DNA of 64,000 bases, from NCBI RefSeq assembly GCF_001698815.1, contig NZ_LGSI01000051.1, positions 216,053 to 280,052 of the forward strand. Reading direction: 5' to 3'. Positions 42,331-50,330 of the stretch are shown here, in pieces. Numbering within the stretch: the first letter of the stretch is position 1; each line of letters starts with the position of its first letter. Source of the DNA: Pseudomonas syringae. Its GTDB lineage: Bacteria; Pseudomonadota; Gammaproteobacteria; Pseudomonadales; Pseudomonadaceae. The notes below the pieces were generated by a model, which worked only from the letters and a program-made list of their open reading frames with translations, was not told the DNA's origin and ran no database searches. The translations under genes and the position numbers were made by a program.

Positions 42331-43812
42331 TTACAGCTTGAGTTGACCGATGGCCTTGCTCAGTTCACCGGCCAGGGTCGCGAGCTCGCTGCTGGTGGTG
42401 GCGGAATCCACGGTCTGGTTCACGGTGCGTTCAGTCACATCACGAATGCTGACCACGGCGCGATTCATGTCTTCGGCAACCTGACTTTGCTGCTGCGCGG
42501 CGACGGCGATCTGCGTGTTGCTCTCGCGCATCTGCGCAACCGCGCCGGCGATAGCGGCGAGTGCATCGCCGGCTTCCTGAGCCTGCTGCACGCATTCGTC
42601 CGCCTTGAACGAGCTGTCCTGCATGAAATCCACCGCGTCGCGAGTCCCGGCCTGCAACGCAGAAACCATGGTGGTGATTTCATCGGTGGAGGTCTGCACG
42701 CGCTTGGCCAGGTTGCGCACTTCATCGGCGACGACGGCAAAGCCACGGCCCATTTCACCGGCCCGTGCGGCCTCGATGGCCGCGTTGAGCGCCAACAGGT
42801 TGGTCTGTTCGGCAATGCTGTGAATCACGCCGACCACGCCGTTGATCTTCTGACTGTCTTCGGCCAGGCGCTGGATCATCTCGGCGGTTTGCTGCACGCC
42901 GGTGGACAAGCCAGCGATAGACAATTGAACCCGTTCGACCACTGCCTTGCCGCCACCCGCCAGGGTATCGGCGGTCTGCGACTGGTCACGCGTGGTGCTG
43001 GCGTGTTGGGCAATGTGATAAACGGTGGCGGACATTTCGTTGATCGCGGTGGCGACCTGATCGGTTTCACTCTGCTGGCCGAGCATGCCGTGGCGCACGT
43101 CATTCATGCCGGCCGCCAGGTGCGCAGCGCCCTGATCCAGACGTGCAGCGGTCTGGGCAACGGTGTTGACCACGCGTTGATAACCGGCCTGCATCGCGTT
43201 GAAGGCCTTGGCCATCTGGCCCACTTCATCATCGCCAGTCAGCGGCACGCGCGCCGACAGATCGCCGCTTTTCTCCACGTGCAGCATGACGTCCTTGAGG
43301 GTGTTGAGCTGGCTGAGCAGGAAGCGAATCAGCAACTGCGACGCGCAGAGCATGGCCAGCATCAGGACGAACACGGCAATGGCGTAGTTGACGAAGCGAG
43401 CTTCCAGGACTTGCGTCAGGCTTGGTGCGAAGGCCAGGAGCGCGATGCGCTGCCCGTCGGCACGCGCCACGACCTGAGCGCCGATCAGGGTATTTTCATC
43501 CGTCGACGGTTGCAGGTTCAGCTCGACCCAGCCTGTGCCGCTGGCCAGCTGCGGCAGTGACTGATCCTTGAATTTCGGCGTTTGGCCCTGAGGGATGACC
43601 AACACATCGTTGCCAGCGGGAACCGCTTGCGCGGCGGGCCACGAACCGATCAGTCGCGCTTGCGCCTGGGCGGACTGGCGGGCGCCATCAACGCGTGCCT
43701 GTTGTTCGAGTTGCGAGGCATAGACCACCAGCAACAGCGTGGTAATGAAAGCGACCGCGTTCACGGCCCAGAACTTGTACTTCAGCGAAAGGTTGCTAAG
43801 CCAGGTGCCCAT
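42331..43812 (-). CDS. methyl-accepting chemotaxis protein
   Basis: A 493-aa chemoreceptor. The first membrane helix is at about residues 14-32, a periplasmic sensor domain of about 110 residues follows, and a second helix lies near 143-165. A HAMP domain (LNTLKDVMLHVEKSGDLSARVPLTGDDEVGQMAKAFN) leads to the cytoplasmic signalling hairpin. The nearly invariant tip IAEQTNLLALNAAIEAARAG and ERGRGFAVVADEVR-like GRGFAVVADEVRNLAKR are present. There is no C-terminal CheR pentapeptide. Its position next to tatD suggests equivalence to PAO1 PA2867. Ligand unknown. Confidence 0.93.
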   Translation of the reverse strand: MGTWLSNLSLKYKFWAVNAVAFITTLLLVVYASQLEQQARVDGARQSAQAQARLIGSWPAAQAVPAGNDVLVIPQGQTPKFKDQSLPQLASGTGWVELNLQPSTDENTLIGAQVVARADGQRIALLAFAPSLTQVLEARFVNYAIAVFVLMLAMLCASQLLIRFLLSQLNTLKDVMLHVEKSGDLSARVPLTGDDEVGQMAKAFNAMQAGYQRVVNTVAQTAARLDQGAAHLAAGMNDVRHGMLGQQSETDQVATAINEMSATVYHIAQHASTTRDQSQTADTLAGGGKAVVERVQLSIAGLSTGVQQTAEMIQRLAEDSQKINGVVGVIHSIAEQTNLLALNAAIEAARAGEMGRGFAVVADEVRNLAKRVQTSTDEITTMVSALQAGTRDAVDFMQDSSFKADECVQQAQEAGDALAAIAGAVAQMRESNTQIAVAAQQQSQVAEDMNRAVVSIRDVTERTVNQTVDSATTSSELATLAGELSKAIGQLKL

Positions 43813-43910
43813 AAGAGGTCTTCTTTGGTTAGTCGTGGGTAGACGTGCGGCAAGGTGCCACCATGATGAGCCAATGATCAGAGAATATGTTGATTTGGGT
43901 CAAGCGGACG

Positions 43911-44729
43911 TTAGACGTGAGCGTCCGCAAGCTCGGGCAAGTCGAAAAAAGTGCGTGCGCAGCGGCTGCTGTGTGCTGCCAGGTCTTCCTCGGTTTCGCC
44001 CCGATGCAGGGCCACTTCGCGCAACACTTCGGGCAGATAGGCCGGTTCGTTGCGGCCGTTTTTCGGCTTGGGCCGCAAGGTACGCGGCAGCAGATACGGC
44101 GCATCGCTTTCCAGCATCAAACGACCACGGGGAATGTCGCGGACCAGCGGATGCAGGTGCGTGCCACGACGCTCATCGCAGATCCAGCCGGTGATACCGA
44201 TGTGCAGGTCCAGGTCCAGGTAGCTGAACAATGCCCGTTGTTCGCCGGTAAAACAATGCACGACCGCGGCGGGCAGACGATCGCGATAGTCGCGCAGAAT
44301 CTCCAGCAGACGCTGACTGGCGTCGCGTTCGTGAAGAAATACCGGCAATTGCAATTCGACCGCCAGCGCCAGATGCGCCTCCAGGACTTTTTCCTGCTGC
44401 GGACGCGGAGAAAAATCGCGATTGAAATCCAGGCCGCATTCGCCCACGGCGCGCACGCGATTTTCTTTGAGCAGGGCACGCAACTGTTGCTCGGTATCGG
44501 TGGTCCAATCGCTCGCTGAATGGGGATGAATTCCCGCAGTGCTGAACAGGTGCCGGGCATCTTCATCCAGTTCGTGACAGAGCTGCAAAGCCTGTTCGCT
44601 GCCCTCGATGCTGGTGCCGGTAACGACCAATTGGCAGACGCCCGCAGCATAGGCGCGGTCGAGAACCGCCTGTCGTTGCGAGGCGAAGCTGGGATTTGTC
44701 AGATTGACGCCGATGTCGATGAGTTGCAT
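43911..44729 (-). CDS. tatD: TatD family deoxyribonuclease/metal-dependent hydrolase
   Basis: A 272-aa TIM-barrel metallohydrolase. The N-terminus MQLIDIGVNLTNPSFASQRQ matches the TatD subgroup (DIGVNLT rather than the DTHCHL of YcfH and YjjV). Metal/active-site residues are visible in AGIHPHSA, GECGLDFNRDFSP, VFLHERDA, VHCFTG and MLESDAPYLLPR. E. coli TatD is a Mg-dependent DNase/exonuclease implicated in DNA repair. Despite its name, no tatABC genes are adjacent. Confidence 0.92.
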   Translation of the reverse strand: MQLIDIGVNLTNPSFASQRQAVLDRAYAAGVCQLVVTGTSIEGSEQALQLCHELDEDARHLFSTAGIHPHSASDWTTDTEQQLRALLKENRVRAVGECGLDFNRDFSPRPQQEKVLEAHLALAVELQLPVFLHERDASQRLLEILRDYRDRLPAAVVHCFTGEQRALFSYLDLDLHIGITGWICDERRGTHLHPLVRDIPRGRLMLESDAPYLLPRTLRPKPKNGRNEPAYLPEVLREVALHRGETEEDLAAHSSRCARTFFDLPELADAHV

Positions 44730-44920
44730 GGTGCTACCTCAAGCCGGAGACCGCTGAGGATATCAGAGCTTCGGTAATTAATAAGAAACCCAGTCAATTC
44801 AACTGATTGAGCACTGTTATTCAGTCTGGTTGATAGATTCGACATCAGTCGCGCTAAACCCGTGTCTGTAATTCCCCTGCTTTTTCCATGCTAATTGACC
44901 GGCATTTCCCTGGAGAGTGA

Positions 44921-46345
44921 ATGATCCGAGCCTTGATTGTCCCCGTCGTTTTTCTGTTGGCGTTGGCACCGTTCCCGGCGAGCGCGCGTCAGGCTGGCCC
45001 GCAACTGGTGCAACACAAAACCCAGGTCCGGGATCTGGCCGCGATCCGCAGCAGCAAGGTTTTGCGAGTGCTGGTCAACCAGAGCCGCAACAGTTCCGGC
45101 GATGTGCAGGGCGAAGAGATCGGCGTCGAATACCACCGACTCCAGGCCTTCGAGAAATACCTCAACAGTCATTCCCGTGACGGCCAGCAGATCACCTTCA
45201 AAATCATTCCCAAAGCCAAGACTCAGTTGCTCAGCGCATTGCGACGCGGCGAGGGCGATCTGGTTGCGCCGGGTGAGCTGCTCGATGCCACGGGTGTGAA
45301 GGGCATCGAGGCCAGCGCGCCCATCGTCAGCCAGGTGCCGTTGGTGCTGATCGGAGTCAAGGGCGAGCGCGCCTTCAAACATGTGGAGCAACTGTCCGGC
45401 CGCACCTTGAGTCTGTCTGCGGGCAGCGCGGCCGATGAAGCAGTGCATCAATTGAACCAGCGCCTGGCGTTGCGCAAGCTGCCGCCGGTGAAGATCGAGT
45501 GGGTTGATCCGAGTCTGGCGGTGGAAGATGTGCTGGAAATGGTCCAGGCGGGCATTTTTCACCTGACGGTAGTGGAGCAGCCGATTGCCGAGCGCTGGGT
45601 GCGGGTCATGCCGAAACTGCGCGTCGACCGGGCGTTGACCCTGAGCACCGGCAGCGACATGAATTGGTACGTGCGCCAGGACGCGTCGGTGTTGCACGCC
45701 ACGATTGACAGCTTTCTCAAGACCTATCATGCGCCCGCCAACCAGGACGTTGCGTTCCAGAAGGCCTATAAAAATCTTTATCGAGTACACAATCCTCTGG
45801 CTCGCGCAGATCGTCAGCGTCTGGAAGAATTGCGCCCGATGTTGCAGCGCCACGCTGACGCTCAAGGGATGGATTGGCTGAATCTGGCGGCCCTGGCATT
45901 CAAGGAATCTGCGCTGGATCCGAGCGCCAAGGGCAGCGGCGGCGCCACCGGCCTGCTGCAAATTACCCCGTCAGCGGCACAGCGGGTCGGTGTGGGTAAT
46001 ATCCAGACGGCGGACAACAATGTTCAGGCCGGCGCCAAATACCTCGCGTTGATCCGCCGCAAGTTTTTTGCCGGCCCCCGCTTCAACGAGCGCGAACGCA
46101 TGGCTTTTACCCTGGCGGCGTACAACCTTGGCCCGGAGCGTGTGCAGGGCATGCGTGTCGAGGCCAAGCGGCGCGGCTTGAATCCGGATCAATGGTTTTT
46201 CCAGACCGAGCGGGTGGCAATGGAACAGGCTGGAATGGGCGTGGTGAGCTACGTTAATAGCGTGAACAAATATTATCTGGCGTTTGATCGCGAGCGCGAC
46301 TCCTTGGAAGACACCCGACCCGGAAAACTGACAGTCAGTAAGTGA
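44921..46345 (+). CDS. mltF2: membrane-bound lytic murein transglycosylase MltF2-type
   Basis: A 474-aa periplasmic peptidoglycan lytic transglycosylase. A Sec signal ends near FPASA|RQA (no lipobox Cys is visible). An N-terminal bacterial extracellular solute-binding-3-like domain covers about 45-275. A C-terminal SLT domain has the catalytic Glu in LAALAFKESALDPSAKGSGGATGLLQITPSAAQ and the YNLGPERV motif. The two-domain order defines the MltF family. Its position next to the MCP and TatD genes matches PAO1 PA2865 (MltF2), with MltF encoded elsewhere. GGAGAG lies 5 bases before ATG 44921. Confidence 0.88.
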   Translation: MIRALIVPVVFLLALAPFPASARQAGPQLVQHKTQVRDLAAIRSSKVLRVLVNQSRNSSGDVQGEEIGVEYHRLQAFEKYLNSHSRDGQQITFKIIPKAKTQLLSALRRGEGDLVAPGELLDATGVKGIEASAPIVSQVPLVLIGVKGERAFKHVEQLSGRTLSLSAGSAADEAVHQLNQRLALRKLPPVKIEWVDPSLAVEDVLEMVQAGIFHLTVVEQPIAERWVRVMPKLRVDRALTLSTGSDMNWYVRQDASVLHATIDSFLKTYHAPANQDVAFQKAYKNLYRVHNPLARADRQRLEELRPMLQRHADAQGMDWLNLAALAFKESALDPSAKGSGGATGLLQITPSAAQRVGVGNIQTADNNVQAGAKYLALIRRKFFAGPRFNERERMAFTLAAYNLGPERVQGMRVEAKRRGLNPDQWFFQTERVAMEQAGMGVVSYVNSVNKYYLAFDRERDSLEDTRPGKLTVSK

Positions 46346-46432
46346 TCGAAGTTACTGATAGGTATGATGGGTTTTATGTGCTTATCATATGAGAATATCC
46401 GATCATGATGGCGCCATTACTTCACTAATGGA

Positions 46433-46876
46433 ATGAACAGCATGAGCCCTCTGATCAAAGCAGTTTTCACTACCCGTGCCGGTTACGGCCTGACCATCGT
46501 GCGTATCCTGGTCGGCATCATTTTTATCGCTCACGGCAGCCAGAAGCTGTTCGGCGCATTTGGCGGCTATGGCCTGGAAGGGACCGGACAATACATGTCC
46601 AGCCTGGGTCTGAACCCTGGTTATCTGATGGCGTTGCTGTCGGGCAGCGCGGAGTTCTTCGGCGGCCTGGGCCTGGTGATCGGCCTGTTGGCACGCCCGG
46701 CTGCGGTAGTGCTTGCGCTGACGCTGGTGGTGGCGATTTTCTCGGTGCATATCAGCCACGGGTTGTTCATGGCCAACAATGGTTATGAGTTTGCCCTGGC
46801 GCTGCTGGGCGGGGTTGTTGCGGTATTGATCGAGGGTGCTGGCAAGGTGTCGGTGGATCGTGCCATCGGCGACTGA
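46433..46876 (+). CDS. DoxX family membrane protein
   Basis: A 147-aa protein with four hydrophobic helices. DoxX motifs are RILVGIIFIAHGSQKLFGAFGG at the first helix and GSAEFFGGLGLVIGLLARPAA in the middle, ending with YEFALALLGGVVAVLIEGAGK. Family members are proposed to act with thiol/redox stress enzymes in the membrane. An alternative start is ATG 46442, which has GGAA about 9 bases upstream. It stands alone before a large repeat island. Confidence 0.88.
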   Translation: MNSMSPLIKAVFTTRAGYGLTIVRILVGIIFIAHGSQKLFGAFGGYGLEGTGQYMSSLGLNPGYLMALLSGSAEFFGGLGLVIGLLARPAAVVLALTLVVAIFSVHISHGLFMANNGYEFALALLGGVVAVLIEGAGKVSVDRAIGD

Positions 46877-46912
46877 TTGGGTCCCGTCCTGTGCGGATCG
46901 CATTCCACCTGT

Positions 46913-47571
46913 GTCGCGGATAAATTCGCCCCTACAGGGGAATGCGTACATATCCGTTGCTATGGTAACGGCGGCCTATGGTTGCGCCCTGACGGCGCGT
47001 CACTTTCGAAAAGCGCGAAAGTAACCAAAGCGCTCTTGCCCCACCACTTGGTCCCTCGCTTTGGCTCGGCATGCCCGTAATCCGACATTGATTTGGAGGG
47101 CCGCCGCAAAGGGCCATCCCTGGCCCAGTGCGGCTAAACCGGCGTCCTGCCGGTTTACCCTCCAACTCAACATCGAATTTCGGCCAGCGTGGTTTGACGG
47201 GGCGCTTAAGATCAAGATCAAAAACAGAGCCAAAGCCAAAGCGGCGCTGAATCTGTGTGAACCGTATCTCAACTGGAGCGAATTTATTCGCGAGGCTTAA
47301 GGGCGGAACCCCGAGTAGCCGTTACCGCAGCAACGGATATGTACGCATTTCCCCTGTGGGAGCGAGCTTGCTCGCGAAGGACGTCAACGATGACGCGTGC
47401 TGTCTGGATAAACCCGGTGTCCATTCGTTTTTCGCGAGCAAGCTCGCTTCCACAGGAACATGCTTGCGCCGGCTATTGATCGAAACCCCAACCGCCGTTA
47501 CCTCAGCAACAGATATATCCCGATCAACAAAACCGGCAGAGACGCCCCGAACGATGGCATTTGACAATTAG
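46913..47571. repeat. intergenic repeat island
   Basis: About 650 bp of layered repeats between doxX and the next gene. A REP half (46913-46935) is followed by an ATGCGTACATATCCGTTGC sequence (46942-46960) extending to GGTAACGGC (46964-46972). A 345-bp core then follows, and an inverted copy of the same flank lies at 47318-47350. A 98-bp REPIN lies at 47356-47453, and a third degraded flank copy (GCCGTTACCTCAGCAACAGA) lies near 47493-47518. The core (46977-47220) resembles, from memory, a dispersed Pseudomonas repeat containing GTTGCGCCCTGACGGCGCGT and a GCGCGAAAGTAACCAAAGCG stretch. No credible protein is encoded, although short spurious ORFs occur. Confidence 0.75.
47356..47453. repeat. 98-bp REPIN, GTGGGAGCGAGCTTGCTCGC type
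   Basis: Inverted pair GTGGGAGCGAGCTTGCTCGC ... CGCGAGCAAGCTCGCTTCCAC. Its interior is about 10 bp longer than that of the related 88-bp element at 62240. Confidence 0.85.
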
Positions 47572-47749
47572 CTGACGGCTTCTCTACGATGCTGCTCATG
47601 CGCCGATTTAAACAACTACTTGCGGGGCGCCAGGTGAGCATGATGCTTGCCGATAGAAGTCTCAGGACTTCGAAATACCGCTAAAGCGTTGGTTCGGTGT
47701 TGCCTCTCACCGCTGCCCAGCGGATTTATTGAGGCTGAGACATAACATC
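47572..47749. other. non-coding leader before the 102-aa gene, with hairpins
   Basis: Contains a perfect hairpin GAAGTC-TCAG-GACTTC (47656-47671) and a second CCGCTG-CC-CAGCGG near 47710-47723. There is no recognisable promoter or RNA family. It could be a structured 5' leader. Confidence 0.3.
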
Positions 47750-48058
47750 ATGACCCGTCTGCATCCCGTTGTTCGCATTTCCCCCATTGCCACTCAGTTC
47801 GCGCGTAAAAATCCAAAGATCCTCTTGGGCGGTTCCCATCAGCCGACATTGCTGCGTTATCTGGATGGCTGGCCACGACGTAATGGCGGGCCGCATGCAT
47901 TCCTGATCCAGTTCGTCGACACCCTGCAGTCCCTCGCGCAGTTCAAGGACGATCAATTCGATCTGGCGGTGTTGCAAGCGCCGGATGCAGAGCATGCCGA
48001 AGAGGTGATTCGCCATCTGACGCGTATCGCGCGGCAGGGTTTGATAACCCGTTGCTGA
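47750..48058 (+). CDS. hypothetical protein, 102 aa
   Basis: A 102-residue soluble protein without a signal peptide. Sequence features are RISPIATQFARKNPKILLGG, an aromatic/basic middle (RYLDGWPRRNGGPHAFL), an acidic helix (QFKDDQFDLAVLQAPDAEHAEEV) and a basic helical tail (IRHLTRIARQGLITRC). ATG 47750 is preferred; an in-frame ATG at 47729 is possible. No family is recognised. It is isolated between the repeat island and the porin gene. Confidence 0.55.
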   Translation: MTRLHPVVRISPIATQFARKNPKILLGGSHQPTLLRYLDGWPRRNGGPHAFLIQFVDTLQSLAQFKDDQFDLAVLQAPDAEHAEEVIRHLTRIARQGLITRC

Positions 48059-48327
48059 ATGGCGTTTGACGATTGCGCGCCGAGTTCTGGAACTGGATGC
48101 GTGCAGTGTCATGACCTCCTGAAACACTCGGAATAGAGCGTTTTGGCTCTATCAAGACCGAGGGCCGCTTGCAGACTAAAGTCGTCTGTAAGGGCCAAAA
48201 GCCTTCTGCCATCATCCTGCCTCACCTCGTGTAATCACTTCATTCCGGTCAACTTGTTGTCCGGGTGAAGGCTATTTATCTGGTTTATTGCGCTTCGCCG
48301 CAAACACTGCATTGTTGGAGCTTTTAA

Positions 48328-49629
48328 ATGCGTCCCCCTTTTTCTTTCATCACAGCGCGCCGTTCACTCGGCTGTGGCGCTTTGTTTCTGTACGCCGGTT
48401 TTTCCGCTCAGGTTCAAGCAAGCGGCTTCATCGACGACACAACAGCGAACGTCGAATCGCGCACTGTTTACTTCAACCGCGATTTCCGTGATGGGCACAC
48501 GTCCACCGAGCAGGGCGCTTCCAAACGTGAAGAGTCGGCTCAGGGTTTCATTCTCAATCTGCAATCGGGCTACACAGAAGGCACCGTCGGTTTTGGTGTT
48601 GATGTGTTGGGCATGTTTGGGGTCAAGCTTGATTCCAGCGCTGACAGCAGCAACAGCGGCTTACTGCCTTCCTCGGGTGAAAACCCCCGTGGCTCGAAAG
48701 ACCAGTACGCCAAACTGGGGCTTACCGGCAAACTACGCATCTCCGACAGCGTACTGAAATACGGCGCGTTGTTGCCGGATGTTCCCTTGCTCAAGTACAA
48801 CGACGGCCGCCTGCTGCCTACGATGTTCAACGGTGCAATGCTGACGTCCAGAGAGGTGACGAATCTGACCGTCATGGCCGCACGCCTCGACAAGTACACT
48901 GCCCGGGACTCCACCGATTCCCAAGACATCCGCGTGCACTGCAAGAATAAGCGCTATGCCTGCAACACCACGGCCGATCATTTCGACATGTACGGCTTCG
49001 ACTACAAGATCAACGAGCGACTGACTGCCCAGTACCATTACGCGGAGCTGGAAGATATCTATCGTCAGCATTTCGTTGGCCTGTTGGCTTCCCAGCCGCT
49101 GGGCGCAGGATCCCTCAAGGCTGACTTGCGAGTGCTCAAGAGTGACGACATTGGCGATGCTCGCGCCGGTTCCATCGACAACCGCGCCTTGAGTGGCATG
49201 CTGGCCTATGCCATCAGCGGCCACACGTTCAGCGCCGGTTGGCAGCGCATGATCGGCGATAATTCCATGCCGTACCTGGACGGGACGAATCCGTATCTGG
49301 TCAATTACGTGCAGGTCAACGACTTCGCTGCCGCTCAGGAACGGTCCTGGCAATTGCGCTACGACTACGATTTCAAGGGCATCGGCATCAAAGGACTGAG
49401 TTTCCTGACCCGTTATGTAAGCGGTGACCACATCAAGGTGCTGGGTAGCGAGCAGGAGGGTAAGGAGTGGGAGCGCGACAGCGAACTCAAGTACGTGGTG
49501 CAAGGCGGAACATTCAGGGATGTCAGTCTGCGTTTGCGTAATGCAACCTACCGCACCAATTACGAGAAGTTTGCCCGGGATGTGGATGAGACACGCTTGG
49601 TTGTGAGCTACAACTTCTCGGTATTGTGA
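48328..49629 (+). CDS. OprD family outer membrane porin
   Basis: A 433-aa precursor. The signal peptide ends near QVQA|SGFIDD. OprD-family signatures follow: NVESRTVYFNRDFRDG near the mature N-terminus, EESAQGFILNLQSGYTEGTVGFGVDVLGMFGVKLDSS, and GLTGKLRISDSVLKYGALLPDVPLL. The last residues (ETRLVVSYNFSVL) form the terminal beta-strand with a hydrophobic C-terminus. An 18-strand barrel for uptake of amino acids, peptides or aromatic acids is expected; the paralogue and substrate cannot be named. No transporter or catabolic gene is adjacent. The preceding 269 bp is non-coding and presumably carries the promoter. Confidence 0.92.
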   Translation: MRPPFSFITARRSLGCGALFLYAGFSAQVQASGFIDDTTANVESRTVYFNRDFRDGHTSTEQGASKREESAQGFILNLQSGYTEGTVGFGVDVLGMFGVKLDSSADSSNSGLLPSSGENPRGSKDQYAKLGLTGKLRISDSVLKYGALLPDVPLLKYNDGRLLPTMFNGAMLTSREVTNLTVMAARLDKYTARDSTDSQDIRVHCKNKRYACNTTADHFDMYGFDYKINERLTAQYHYAELEDIYRQHFVGLLASQPLGAGSLKADLRVLKSDDIGDARAGSIDNRALSGMLAYAISGHTFSAGWQRMIGDNSMPYLDGTNPYLVNYVQVNDFAAAQERSWQLRYDYDFKGIGIKGLSFLTRYVSGDHIKVLGSEQEGKEWERDSELKYVVQGGTFRDVSLRLRNATYRTNYEKFARDVDETRLVVSYNFSVL

Positions 49630-49809
49630 TCGGTCGCAGGTCGTCCTCTGCAAAAGGGCGGGGGACGGTCTGCGTTGATCCGTTCGCGCACTTTCTTAAC
49701 CTGCTCGAGCCACGCGACAACTGCATTGCCGCAGGATGACTGTGATCTATACTCGCTGCCGAATCGCGATCCGATCCGGTTGTAGATTTTCGAGAGTGAG
49801 AAAACCGTC

Positions 49810-50283
49810 TTGAGCACCAACATCATCACGAAGGAAGGGCATGACGCGCTGAAGCAGGAGCTGGATTACCTGTGGCGGGAGAAGCGGCCGGACACCACGC
49901 GCAAGGTGACGTGGGCGGCGTCGCTGGGTGATCGCAGTGAAAACGCCGACTACCAATACAACAAGAAATTGCTGCGGGAAATCGACCGCAGGGTTCGGTA
50001 CCTGCGCAAGCGTCTTGAGGACGTGCGCGTGGTTGCCTATTCGCCGGAGCAGGAAGGCCGGATATTTTTCGGTGCCTGGGTCGAGATCGAGAACGAAGCG
50101 GGGGAGATCAAGAAATTCCGCGTGGTGGGTTACGACGAGATCTACGGTCGCAATGATTACATTTCCATCGACTCACCGATGGCTCGCGCGCTGCTGAAGA
50201 AAGAAGAGGGCGATGAAGCCGTGGTGCAGACGCCGAATGGCGAAATGGTGTGGTGGATCAATAGCATCACCTATCCCGGCTGA
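49810..50283 (+). CDS. greB: transcription elongation factor GreB
   Basis: A 157-aa RNA polymerase cleavage factor that rescues backtracked complexes. The N-terminal coiled coil has the conserved tip with two acidic residues, ASLGDRSENADYQYNKKLLREIDRR. The C-terminal FKBP-like domain has VVGYDEIYGRNDYISIDSP and ends WWINSITYPG. The basic patch and length fit GreB rather than GreA. The start is TTG 49810 (residues STNIITKEGHD follow); no upstream ATG fits. It converges with the ABC permease gene. Confidence 0.93.
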   Translation: MSTNIITKEGHDALKQELDYLWREKRPDTTRKVTWAASLGDRSENADYQYNKKLLREIDRRVRYLRKRLEDVRVVAYSPEQEGRIFFGAWVEIENEAGEIKKFRVVGYDEIYGRNDYISIDSPMARALLKKEEGDEAVVQTPNGEMVWWINSITYPG

Positions 50284-50284
50284 T

Positions 50285-50321
50285 GGCTGCCTCGCTGATC
50301 AACCCGATCAGCGAAGCAGCC
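50285..50321. terminator. long hairpin between convergent greB and ABC permease genes
   Basis: Stem of about 16 bp with one mismatch: GGCTGC-C-TCGCTGATC pairs with GATCAGCGA-A-GCAGCC around a short loop, right after the greB stop. Neither side has a T-tract. It is a plausible shared 3' structure rather than a textbook terminator. Confidence 0.5.
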
Positions 50322-50330
50322 CCTCAGTAT

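Noticed and set aside
42325..43560. 411-aa plus-strand ORF opposite the chemoreceptor
   Set aside because: Shadow of the MCP gene; no domain and no ribosome site.
43911..44729. TatD considered as part of the Tat export operon
   Set aside because: No tatA, tatB or tatC nearby, and the family is a nuclease not required for Tat export.
46877..47571. Several 60-100 aa ORFs in the repeat island
   Set aside because: They lie within repeats, differ between copies and match no protein features.
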